A stretch of DNA of 6,371 nucleotides. Origin: Cyanobacteria bacterium UBA2566. Lineage in GTDB: Bacteria > Cyanobacteriota > Cyanobacteriia > Cyanobacteriales > Desertifilaceae. Shown here piece by piece: positions 1 through 6,019 of the stretch. Location of the stretch: positions 1 through 6,371 of the forward strand of contig DDLS01000056.1 in assembly GCA_002340255.1 (NCBI GenBank). The letters are read 5' to 3'. The translations under genes and the position numbers were made by a program. Under the pieces are notes generated by a model, which was given only the letters and a program-made list of their open reading frames with translations, was not told where the DNA came from and made no database searches. Position 1 is the stretch's first letter. Every line of letters starts with the position of its first letter.

Positions 1-189
1 GTACTCCGTTACAGCGCAAAGTACTGTAATGCCATCAATGACTTGAAATGCTCGAATAAACTCCCGGTCGTTTAATTGTTTTATGCTTGGCATAACAACT
101 ATTGCAAAAGCCAATAGAAATCCAGCGACCAGAGAACACAAAAATGTAGCGACAAGCAATATAATTGGGAAAAGACCTTCTATTGGCAT
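1..189 (-). CDS. DUF1772 / anthrone-oxygenase-like membrane protein, N-terminal part (runs off window)
   Basis: An open frame of 63 codons starts at the ATG at 187-189 and leaves the window at position 1 without a stop. The start is well supported: GGAG (complement of 198-201) lies 8 bases upstream, with a TATAAT box behind it. Residues about 5-33 form a hydrophobic membrane helix containing LVAGFLLAFAIVVMP, followed by SIKQLNDREFIRAFQVID. An N-terminal helix, an AG/AF-rich stretch, VMP, then a polar segment ending in a Q-x-I/V-(N/D) motif is the pattern I associate with the DUF1772 (Anthrone_oxy, PF08592) family of small four-helix membrane proteins. Their role in bacteria is mostly unknown; the fungal members assist anthrone oxidation. 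After about residue 54 the sequence (ITVLCAVTEY) no longer resembles what I expect of the family, where a second membrane segment approaches. The gene could therefore be interrupted close to the window edge. The family call is from memory of the pattern; the reading frame is directly visible. Confidence 0.65.
   Translation of the reverse strand, partial: MPIEGLFPIILLVATFLCSLVAGFLLAFAIVVMPSIKQLNDREFIRAFQVIDGITVLCAVTEY
9..29. repeat. Short inverted repeat TTACAG/CTGTAA inside the DUF1772-like gene
   Basis: TTACAG at 9-14 and CTGTAA at 24-29 are perfect inverted copies separated by 9 bases. GTACT at 1-5 and AGTAC at 20-24 form a second, overlapping inverted pair. Both lie exactly where the encoded protein stops looking like its family. 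They could be the end of an inserted element, or chance; the window ends too soon to tell. Confidence 0.35.
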
Positions 190-197
190 GGAAAACA

Positions 198-224
198 CTC
201 CTACACTTCGTGCTGGTAATTATA
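198..224 (-). promoter_or_regulatory. -10 box and ribosome-binding site of the DUF1772-like gene
   Basis: On the minus strand a perfect TATAAT (plus-strand ATTATA, 219-224) is followed by GGAG (plus-strand CTCC, 198-201) and, 8 bases later, by the ATG at 187-189. This gives a leader of roughly 20-25 bases. No good -35 hexamer is visible 16-18 bases upstream, so this may be a -10-dominated promoter. The RBS decides the start of the gene. Confidence 0.5.
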
Positions 225-246
225 GCAGTGAATCAGTTGGTTAGGA

Positions 247-532
247 GTTAGATTGGAGTTTAAGGCACTCTAGCAATAGAAAATATTCTAAGTGAATAGA
301 CCAAAGACGATCGAGATGATGATGAAGTTAAAGTGCAACTTGTTTTTGATACAATTCACGATTATTATCAGTGGATGAATATAGGTTGGCAAGGGTTGAA
401 GTGAATTGATGCTGCATTATTCATATTGATATTAAGAAGGGTAAAATTTTGATTCATAAAAACCTCACTGAACTTAATCCGGCTCAAGATTTGGTAGACA
501 TGGGTATACCGCGAGAAGACATTTATAATTGA
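247..532 (+). pseudogene. xisI: Decayed xisI (fdxN element excision controlling factor XisI) relic
   Basis: Reading across frames recovers most of an XisI protein (usual length about 110 residues). The pieces in order are VRLEF (247-261), then after a frame change ALAIENILSE ending at TAG 297-299. The same frame continues TKDDRDDDEVKVQLVFD, TIHDYYQWMNIGWQGLK to TGA 402-404. After loss of one base near 411-412 comes CIIHIDIKKGKILIHKNLTE followed by LNPAQDLVDMGIPREDIYN and TGA 530-532. The VQLVFD, GWQG, HIDIK-GKI and ELVDMGIP-EDI-like blocks are the XisI hallmarks. The start codon is gone and the last 20 or so family residues (the usual G-F-H ... F-A-V end) are missing; the herA-like gene's 3' end begins 34 bases further on. 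XisI normally accompanies the nuclease-like XisH; no xisH is visible. The family was named for excision control of the Anabaena fdxN element, but most copies in cyanobacteria are unlinked to such elements. The gene is non-functional as it stands. Confidence 0.85.
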
Positions 533-565
533 ACCTGGAAAGTGACAGAAAACGATCGCCCAACC

Positions 566-2290
566 TTAATCGATACTTCGTCCATTAAACACTTGGGGGG
601 ATTCTCTTTTGGCTGGAGGGGCAACGCTGGCTTGTCGTTGTTGTTGCTGGTCTTTTTGAAAGTAATTTTGCCACTCTTGAGGTGCGTTGAGAGTCTCACC
701 TCCATGACGGGTGAGGCGTTGGCGAATGCGACAGAGGACGGGAGTATTCACACAAGCTCCAGCGATAATAGCTTGACCTTTGGTGAGGGCAGGAAGTTCG
801 TTGAGCAGGTCTCGTCCGGCTGCTTCTACTCCATGTTTGAGGCTGTCTTGGTCTACAGGGTTGATAATGCGGAGTAGAAATTGGCTCATGCATTGGGAGA
901 GTACGTCGGAGTCGAGTTTACCGGGGCGTTGGGTAATCAGTCCGACTCCTAAACCAAATTTACGCCCTTCACTGAGGATGGTTCGCAGCATGGCTTTACA
1001 GCGTGAGGGTTCGTGGGCAGGGGCGAAGCGATGAGCTTCTTCGAGGAGAATGAAGACGGGGAAGGGAAGATAGTTGTCATCGTCGGGGAGGAGGTTTTGT
1101 TTTTGGGTGTTCATCCGCGCTTGATAGCTTTGGCGTAGAAGAGCGGCGCAGATGACTTGTTGTTCTTCTTGGGGGATTTCGTTCATTTGCAGAACGGTGA
1201 CTTGACCGGGTTCAAAGAGGTTTTGGGGGGTGAGGTGTTTGTAGGCGTGGAAATGGGGCGATCGCTCTAACCGTTCGAGTTTCCATTCTAGAGCAGGTGC
1301 TGAGGTTCCGACTTTTTCGTTGCCTTCGTCGTCGGTTTGGCGATCGGCTTCAAAAACAGCCGCGATCAGGTCTTGGACATCCCAGCGATATTCAGAGTTT
1401 TTGTGTTTTTTGAGGATATTAAAGGCTTTGCTGAGGATGGACTGTTGGCGATCGCTCATAGTCGGCAACAGCATCAAAATATCGTAGTAATCCAAGGATG
1501 ACAGGCGGATATGCACATCTTCTGGCAGCAGAATTTTCACCTGGGGACTATAGCCATCTTCGCCGTGAAAGGCGGAATACCCTTGTAAGTCCGCTAAAGT
1601 TCCATACTCTCCGTGGGGGTCGAAAATTAAGACGGGGGCGCGGTTGTGGGGGGCGAGAAATTCTTCAATCAGTACCCCAGCCGTATAGGATTTTCCGGAA
1701 CCCGTGCCCGCGAGAATGGCTAAGTGGGTACTGACTAATTCTTTGACATCTAAAACGACGGGCACATTGCCTCCGGGACGCAGGAGAATCGATCCCATGT
1801 GGGCGCTACCCATTTCTCCTTGCTGTTTGCGGTTAATGATGGACTGCAAGAAGCGATCGCTCGCTAACATTACCTTTGCTCCTGGATCGGGAGACTGGCG
1901 AGGATTCAGAAAGCCTAAACTTCGGTGAAAATATCCAATTACGTCTACAGTCACCTCGTAGAGTTCGGGGTTTTTGTCCGTAAATCCGACTAAGGCAGCG
2001 ATCGCCTCTGGGCTAGTTTCTGGGTCAGCAAATATGCGATCTGGAAAGTGATCGATAAGACTTATGTTAGAGATTTTGCCCAGAATTTTTTGATTCCGAT
2101 CGCCTGAAATTAAAGAATAATAAACAAATTCTCCAATTTTCACTTGACGATTATTCGTTGTAATAAATACATATTGATTCCCTGTTTCGCCTGGGCCTTT
2201 GACCGTTCCAATTATTTGAGTTGAAGAGGTCACCGAGCGGATCTCAGGTGCAGTGTTTCGAGAGGGCAGGGAGTCTTGTACGCTGGTCAT
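566..2290 (-). CDS. HerA-like hexameric P-loop ATPase (HAS-barrel + DUF87)
   Basis: A complete 574-residue protein. An N-terminal beta-rich HAS-barrel-like region (about 22-135) is followed by a RecA/FtsK-type ATPase core. Walker A is GTGSGKS at residues 195-201. A DPHGEYG motif (224-230), typical of HerA, follows. Walker B with catalytic acidic pair is VFILLEEAH (412-420). The sensor-like LITQRPGKLDSDVLSQC lies at 451-467, with FLLRI just after. The C-terminal tail (about 545-574) is glutamine-rich and probably disordered. HerA proteins form hexameric DNA translocases and usually act with the nuclease NurA in DNA end resection; related ATPases also appear in anti-phage pairs with SIR2 or DUF4297. 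Neither NurA nor any effector gene is adjacent here, so the partner is unknown. Three facts point to a long-resident chromosomal gene: an uninterrupted frame, four HIP1 sites inside it (1258, 1448, 1853, 1998), and a typical length. The start ATG at 2288-2290 has only a weak AGG-type SD. Location is cytoplasmic. The ATPase family is certain; the biological role is inferred. Confidence 0.9.
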   Translation of the reverse strand: MTSVQDSLPSRNTAPEIRSVTSSTQIIGTVKGPGETGNQYVFITTNNRQVKIGEFVYYSLISGDRNQKILGKISNISLIDHFPDRIFADPETSPEAIAALVGFTDKNPELYEVTVDVIGYFHRSLGFLNPRQSPDPGAKVMLASDRFLQSIINRKQQGEMGSAHMGSILLRPGGNVPVVLDVKELVSTHLAILAGTGSGKSYTAGVLIEEFLAPHNRAPVLIFDPHGEYGTLADLQGYSAFHGEDGYSPQVKILLPEDVHIRLSSLDYYDILMLLPTMSDRQQSILSKAFNILKKHKNSEYRWDVQDLIAAVFEADRQTDDEGNEKVGTSAPALEWKLERLERSPHFHAYKHLTPQNLFEPGQVTVLQMNEIPQEEQQVICAALLRQSYQARMNTQKQNLLPDDDNYLPFPVFILLEEAHRFAPAHEPSRCKAMLRTILSEGRKFGLGVGLITQRPGKLDSDVLSQCMSQFLLRIINPVDQDSLKHGVEAAGRDLLNELPALTKGQAIIAGACVNTPVLCRIRQRLTRHGGETLNAPQEWQNYFQKDQQQQRQASVAPPAKRESPQVFNGRSID

Positions 2291-2308
2291 AGCCTAGCCT
2301 AGGTTTAC

Positions 2309-2318
2309 TTCTTAAGAA
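2309..2318. repeat. Perfect 10-bp palindrome TTCTTAAGAA
   Basis: The palindrome lies 3 bases beyond the candidate -10 box of the ATPase gene, around the expected transcription start. That is a position where a dimeric repressor could act. A related half, TTTTAAGAAAG, occurs at 2371-2381. Operator function is a guess from position and symmetry. Confidence 0.35.
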
Positions 2319-2321
2319 AAC

Positions 2322-2349
2322 ATTAAAAGAGAACTAAGTTTGGGTGCAA
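2322..2349 (-). promoter_or_regulatory. Candidate sigma-70-type promoter of the HerA-like gene
   Basis: On the minus strand TTGCAC (plus-strand 2344-2349) and TTTAAT (plus-strand 2322-2327) are separated by 16 bases. The -10 matches the consensus in 5 of 6 positions; the -35 keeps only the TTG start and is weak. The implied transcript would start near 2315, leaving about 25 untranslated bases. Confidence 0.4.
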
Positions 2350-2588
2350 GTTCTAATCAACCGCTTACGGTTTTAAGAAAGTTTGCGGAATTCTCGGATT
2401 TCTTACGGTAGAAGATTATTGTAACCTGGAGTTGAGATTTCTCCAGAAGAAATTCGAGTCAATGGATTCAAAGATTGGAGCGAGTTTCAACCATTTGATT
2501 TCCACTATTGGAGTCTCTACTTGAATGGAAGCTAAATACTTCCTCCTTTTTTAACTGAACTATTCACGAATCTGGGGGTACAGGACTG

Positions 2589-3644
2589 ATGGAACTGAAG
2601 GCTTTGAAAACTAACAATACTACAGATTCAACTTGTACCCTTCCCGTTGACTTAGCCAATTATAAACTAGGCTACACTGATATTGTCTCTCCAGAATGGA
2701 ATCATAAGATGGAAAATGATAACGTAAATTTGGAGAGTGTATCCCTAGAGAAGGGTTGTTCTGTTGCCCCAAATCCTCAAACCCTACGTCAATTTCAAGT
2801 GTTAGTGGCAGAGCGCACCGCTCAACTCGAATTAAGCCTAAAGGTGCAAGCGAAACTCTATGAACAAACTCGCCGCCAGGTTGAAGAACTCCGCCATCTG
2901 AATGAACTGAAGGATGAATTCTTAAGTACCATTAGTCATGAACTGCGGACTCCTTTAACCAGTATGAGCTTGGCAATCCGGATGTTGCGTCAACCGGAAA
3001 TTTCACCCGATCGTCAACAAAAATATCTGGAGATTTTGGAGAGCCAATGTCAACAGGAAATTCATCTGATCGATGACTTATTAACATTGCAAGAATTAGA
3101 AGAGCAGACAATTGAGATGGAGGGTCAAACTATTGATGTGCAAGATTTCATGGAGACGACAACCGCAGGATTTGAAACTCGATGGAGTCATAAGCAGTTG
3201 AAACTCAACCTAGAAATCGCTCCAGAATCGACCAATCTAGAGACAGAGCCAGATAGCCTCAAGCGCATTCTAGCAGAGTTGCTTGCTAATGCGGGCAAAT
3301 TCTCCGATGCTCAAAGTCAAGTTAGGATCTCTGTACAACCCGATCGCGCAGATGGGAGAGATGGAGTAGCTGTGGAGATCGCCAATCGAGGTATGGGCAT
3401 TCAGAATACTGAATTAGCGGAGATTTTCCACAAATTCCGTCGCGGAACTGGAGTTACGGATCGGGCGATCGCCGGAACGGGCTTAGGTCTAGCCCTCGTG
3501 AAGGCTTTGGTGGAACAATTAGGAGGAACCATTAACGTCAGTAGTGAGCCTCTCGCCTCTGGATCGGCTTGGGAAACCTGTTTTACCCTTCTCCTCCCCC
3601 AGAGTGATAGCGTTTCCCACGAGGAAATAGGCAATAGGGAATAG
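2589..3644 (+). CDS. Soluble sensor-less histidine kinase (HisKA + HATPase_c)
   Basis: A 351-residue kinase without membrane segments. Residues 1-65 match no domain I recognise. About 68-112 form a charged coiled coil (for example LVAERTAQLELSLKVQAKLY). This leads into the HisKA dimerisation domain with the phospho-accepting His117 in SHELRTP (116-122). The HATPase domain shows the N box LLANAGKF (231-238), a G1-like ANRGMGI (265-271), the F box IFHKFRRG (279-286) and the G2 loop GTGLGLAL (296-303). G1 carries Asn where the usual motif has Asp (D-x-G-x-G), which may alter nucleotide binding or be tolerated. Such kinases autophosphorylate on His and pass the phosphate to a response regulator; none is encoded here, so it is an orphan. 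The coiled coil is like those that follow GAF or PAS domains in larger cyanobacterial kinases. The protein may therefore take its signal through a partner. The start is uncertain: GGGGG lies 10 bases upstream, and Met41 (2709) is an alternative. Its last codons lie in a repeat. Confidence 0.9.
   Translation: MELKALKTNNTTDSTCTLPVDLANYKLGYTDIVSPEWNHKMENDNVNLESVSLEKGCSVAPNPQTLRQFQVLVAERTAQLELSLKVQAKLYEQTRRQVEELRHLNELKDEFLSTISHELRTPLTSMSLAIRMLRQPEISPDRQQKYLEILESQCQQEIHLIDDLLTLQELEEQTIEMEGQTIDVQDFMETTTAGFETRWSHKQLKLNLEIAPESTNLETEPDSLKRILAELLANAGKFSDAQSQVRISVQPDRADGRDGVAVEIANRGMGIQNTELAEIFHKFRRGTGVTDRAIAGTGLGLALVKALVEQLGGTINVSSEPLASGSAWETCFTLLLPQSDSVSHEEIGNRE
3623..3643 (+). repeat. Three tandem heptamers GGAAATA-GGCAATA-GGGAATA
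   Basis: Three 7-base units in tandem, each differing from the next by one or two bases, overlap the 3' end of the histidine kinase gene. They encode its EEIGNRE end and supply the TAG stop (3642-3644). Short tandemly repeated heptamers of this kind are common in intergenic DNA of filamentous cyanobacteria. I do not assign it to a named class. Confidence 0.55.
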
Positions 3645-3697
3645 GTTAGAGTAGCTAAGAAGTCAGAATTTAAGGAACGTAACGGGTAATTCCCAGA

Positions 3698-5371
3698 ATG
3701 CTCAAAATTAGTCAACCTCGATCGCGGCGCTGGCAAAAACTCACCTATTCTCCCATCATTCGCCAAATTCAAGTGTTTATGGCGGCGACTCGCTTCATCG
3801 CTCTGTTACTCTGGGATCGTTGGCGTGGGGGGGCTTCTTCCGCTCTCAAACGCAAACGGGCGAGGGGTTTAGTACAAACCCTACTCAAACTAGGGCCGAC
3901 ATTTATTAAAATTGGTCAATCTCTCTCCACTAGGGCAGATCTCTTACCCGTCGAATATGTAGAAGCATTGGAACAACTGCAAGATCGAGTTCCAGCCTTT
4001 GACGTGGACGAGGCGATCGCCATTATCGAACTAGAACTAGGCGCATCCGTAGGCGCAATCTTCCGCAATTTTGATCCCCTACCCCTCGCTGCTGCCAGTT
4101 TAGGGCAAGTCCATCGCGCCATCCTCCACACCCAAGAAGAAGTCGTGATTAAAGTTCAACGTCCCGGCTTAAGAGCCTTATTTGATGTGGATGCTAAAGC
4201 CATCTATCGAGGCATCCAAGTCACTGAATTCCTCTTCGCTTGGACGCGCAAATATGAACTACGAACTATCTATGGTGAATTTTTCCGCATTCTTTATCAA
4301 GAAATTGACTATAAACAAGAAGCCTTAAATGCAGACCGTTTTCGGCATAACTTTGTCAACCATCCCGATATTCTCGTCCCCCAGATTTATTGGCGCTATA
4401 CCACAAACAAGGTCTTAACCATCGAATATTTACCGGGTATTAAAGTGGACAATCGAGAAGCCTTGATCGCTTGCGGTTTAGACCCTCAGAAAATCAACCA
4501 AGTGGGCATTTGCTGCTATCTCAAGCAACTGCTCTTAGATGGTTTTTTCCAAGCTGATCCCCATCCTGGTAATTTAGCTGTTACCTCTAAAGGGCAACTT
4601 ATTTTCTATGATTTTGGCATGATGGGGGAAATTAAATCTTTAGCCAAAGACCAGATGATCCGCAATTTCTTTGCTGTCTTACGCAAGGATACCGACGAAG
4701 TCGTGGAGACATTAATCAATATGGGTTTAATTGAACCCATGAAAGATATGACTCCTGTGCGTCGCTTGATTACATTTTTGTTGGATCGGTTTACGGAACG
4801 ACCTGTAAATTTCCGCGAGTTTACCTTAATTAAAGATGAACTTTATGCTATGTTTGAAGAGCAGCCGTTTCGCTTACCCGCAGAAATGACGTTTGTGTTA
4901 AAGGCTTTAACCACCTTAGATGGCATTGCCCGTATTTTAGACCCCGAATATAATTTTGCTACTTCTTCTCAACCCTTTGTTCGGGAAGTAGCCGCAGGGA
5001 AGGGGACAGGGTATTTAGTCGGGGAAACCCTGCGACAGGTGAAGTTATGGGTGCAGTCCCCTTTTCAAAAACCAACGGTTACCGATCGCTTCTTGGCACA
5101 GTTAGGGAAACGGATGGATACGGGAGACTTAGCGTTTTCCGTCAAAGCGAAAGAGAGCGATCGCCTTTTAGAGTCTTTGAGCTTAGGAGTGCAAAGTGTA
5201 CTCTATCTCTGTGGTGCTGGGTTTACCTTGATTTCCAGCACGATTCTGTTTGTGGGACAATTTTTCGGATGGGCGATTGCCCTACTCTGTGGATCGGGTT
5301 TGTTTAGCTTCTTCTGTATGCGATCGATCTTCCGCCTTTCCCTACGCAACCGCCTGAACCGTATTTCTTAA
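3698..5371 (+). CDS. ABC1/AarF/UbiB-family atypical protein kinase
   Basis: A 557-residue member of the ABC1 (ADCK/UbiB) kinase-like family with all signature motifs. The KxGQ motif occurs as FIKIGQSLSTRADLLP (69-84). The alanine-rich nucleotide loop is AAASLGQVH (131-139), with the lysine in VVIKVQRPG (Lys152). Next come EIDYKQEA (202-209), the hinge VLTIEYLPG (239-247), the catalytic-type loop ADPHPGN (286-292) and the metal-binding DFG (305-307). Two hydrophobic segments near 499-518 and 520-541 would anchor the C terminus in a membrane. Known relatives support ubiquinone synthesis (UbiB, Coq8). In cyanobacteria and plastids they are tied to prenylquinone, tocopherol and photosynthetic-membrane maintenance. 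They act more as ATPases or lipid-linked kinases than as classical protein kinases. Cyanobacteria carry several paralogues, and I cannot say which this is. The start at 3698 lacks a clear SD, but the text after it (RRWQKLTYSPIIRQIQVFM) is typical of the family's N terminus. It lies 53 bases after the histidine kinase in the same direction, so co-transcription is possible. Two HIP1 sites (4013, 5157) lie inside. Confidence 0.93.
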   Translation: MLKISQPRSRRWQKLTYSPIIRQIQVFMAATRFIALLLWDRWRGGASSALKRKRARGLVQTLLKLGPTFIKIGQSLSTRADLLPVEYVEALEQLQDRVPAFDVDEAIAIIELELGASVGAIFRNFDPLPLAAASLGQVHRAILHTQEEVVIKVQRPGLRALFDVDAKAIYRGIQVTEFLFAWTRKYELRTIYGEFFRILYQEIDYKQEALNADRFRHNFVNHPDILVPQIYWRYTTNKVLTIEYLPGIKVDNREALIACGLDPQKINQVGICCYLKQLLLDGFFQADPHPGNLAVTSKGQLIFYDFGMMGEIKSLAKDQMIRNFFAVLRKDTDEVVETLINMGLIEPMKDMTPVRRLITFLLDRFTERPVNFREFTLIKDELYAMFEEQPFRLPAEMTFVLKALTTLDGIARILDPEYNFATSSQPFVREVAAGKGTGYLVGETLRQVKLWVQSPFQKPTVTDRFLAQLGKRMDTGDLAFSVKAKESDRLLESLSLGVQSVLYLCGAGFTLISSTILFVGQFFGWAIALLCGSGLFSFFCMRSIFRLSLRNRLNRIS

Positions 5372-5397
5372 CCCACATTTAAAAGCTTCACCTCTCT

Positions 5398-5489
5398 GCC
5401 TATCCCCCTACCTCCTCGCCCACAAGCGTTACTGGATAGGATTTGGCAACCCTACAACATGAGTGCAGGAGAAGGAGGTGGGAGAAGGC
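5398..5489. repeat. Long imperfect inverted repeat in the convergent intergenic spacer
   Basis: The pyrimidine-rich arm at 5398-5420 and the purine-rich arm at 5468-5489 are imperfect reverse complements with a loop of about 47 bases. The perfect core is ACCTCCT (5410-5416) with AGGAGGT (5473-5479), flanked by further pairing such as GCC/GGC at the outer ends. It sits between the converging ABC1 and holin-like genes and could form a structure ending both transcripts. There is no T-run, so it is not a classical intrinsic terminator. It may be a degenerate intergenic repeat. The 139-base spacer holds no gene that I can see. Confidence 0.45.
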
Positions 5490-5510
5490 AAACATCAATT
5501 CAACTTCAAC

Positions 5511-5867
5511 TTAATCGTTATTGGCTTCCTTTCCTGTAAATTGATCGATTAACCAGGAAACCAAAGATAATACAACTGACCCAAACACGGCTGGCCAAAA
5601 ACCGGCTATTGTAAATCCAGGAGTAAAATAGCCGACTAACGAAAGGGAAATGGCGTTAACCACCAGTAAGAACAAGCCTAAACTGAGAATAGTTAACGGC
5701 AACGTCAAAATCGTCAAAATGGGCTTAACAATAGCATTAACCAACCCCATAACGATCGCTCCAACAGCCGCTGCTTGCCAACTGGAGATCGCCAAACCGG
5801 GGACAATATAGGCAGTTATCGCCAAGGCGATCGCCGCTAAAGCCCAAGTGAGAAAAAAGCTAATCAT
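5511..5867 (-). CDS. Small four-helix membrane protein, 'phage holin family 4' (PF04020-like)
   Basis: A 118-residue, highly hydrophobic protein. Four membrane segments are visible near residues 4-22, 32-48, 52-76 and 86-108. The second loop carries the family's conserved LVNAIVKPIL (42-51) with TLPLTILSLGLFLLVVNA (55-72) after it. The tail TGKEANND is polar. This matches the Mycobacterial-type 4-TMS holin family PF04020, which is widespread in bacterial chromosomes. Despite the name, it is not evidence of a prophage; no lysin or phage gene is near. The function of chromosomal copies is not established, and a role in membrane or envelope physiology is only a guess. The start is firm: GAGG (complement of 5877-5880) lies 9 bases before the ATG at 5865-5867, behind a recognisable promoter. 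The gene is transcribed toward ABC1 and divergently from the NACHT fragment. It contains one HIP1 site (5827). Confidence 0.88.
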   Translation of the reverse strand: MISFFLTWALAAIALAITAYIVPGLAISSWQAAAVGAIVMGLVNAIVKPILTILTLPLTILSLGLFLLVVNAISLSLVGYFTPGFTIAGFWPAVFGSVVLSLVSWLIDQFTGKEANND

Positions 5868-5876
5868 AATCTCAAA

Positions 5877-5929
5877 CCTCTAAAGTTTGGACTCGCGTTC
5901 AATAATACCACCTCTGAAACAGTTGTCCT
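5877..5929 (-). promoter_or_regulatory. Promoter and ribosome-binding site of the holin-like gene
   Basis: On the minus strand AGGACA (plus-strand 5924-5929, 4 of 6 to TTGACA) and TATTAT (plus-strand 5902-5907, 5 of 6 to TATAAT) are 16 bases apart. GAGG (5877-5880) follows, 9 bases before the start codon. The leader would be about 25-30 bases. Confidence 0.5.
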
Positions 5930-6019
5930 TGCGATCTATCAAGCCAATCTTAATTGATACCAGAAACGCTATACTCATCGTTAAGCATAATTCTCTTCAA
6001 AGCTGGGGTTAGTTCTCCC

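Larger units (their letters stand above)
2291..2588. other. Divergent intergenic region between the HerA-like ATPase and the histidine kinase
   Basis: No gene is seen in these 298 bases. They hold a candidate promoter for the ATPase (2322-2349) with a palindrome beside it. An 8-base direct repeat CTTACGGT occurs at 2364-2371 and 2402-2409. A perfect stem CTGGAG/CTCCAG lies at 2426-2431 and 2441-2446 with a 9-base loop. A weak stem GGAAG/CTTCC at 2527-2531 and 2539-2543 is followed, three bases on, by six Ts (2547-2552), vaguely like an attenuator. No convincing -35/-10 pair was found for the kinase. Its only SD-like element is GGGGG at 2574-2578, 10 bases before the ATG. Confidence 0.5.

Noticed and set aside
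533..600. Continuation of xisI C terminus in another frame (ends ...NRYFVH)
   Set aside because: The match to the family's end is poor and the stretch overlaps the coding 3' end of the ATPase gene, so the resemblance is probably chance.
542..877. Plus-strand open frames within 542-1928 and other overlapping frames
   Set aside because: They are antisense shadows of the ATPase gene, with no family-like sequence and no SD site.
566..2290. HerA-based anti-phage system (HerA with SIR2 or DUF4297)
   Set aside because: No effector gene adjoins it. Both flanks are assigned to other things, so only the ATPase family is supported.
2527..2552. Intrinsic terminator or attenuator ahead of the histidine kinase (GGAAG/CTTCC stem then T6)
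   Set aside because: A 5-bp AT-flanked stem separated from the T-run is too weak; recorded only within the intergenic description.
3401..3772. Minus-strand 123-codon frame over the kinase/ABC1 junction
   Set aside because: It lies antisense to two well-supported genes and shows no domain-like pattern.
5511..5867. Prophage remnant, suggested by the 'phage holin' family name
   Set aside because: PF04020 proteins are common chromosomal membrane proteins. No lysin, integrase, att site or phage structural gene is visible.
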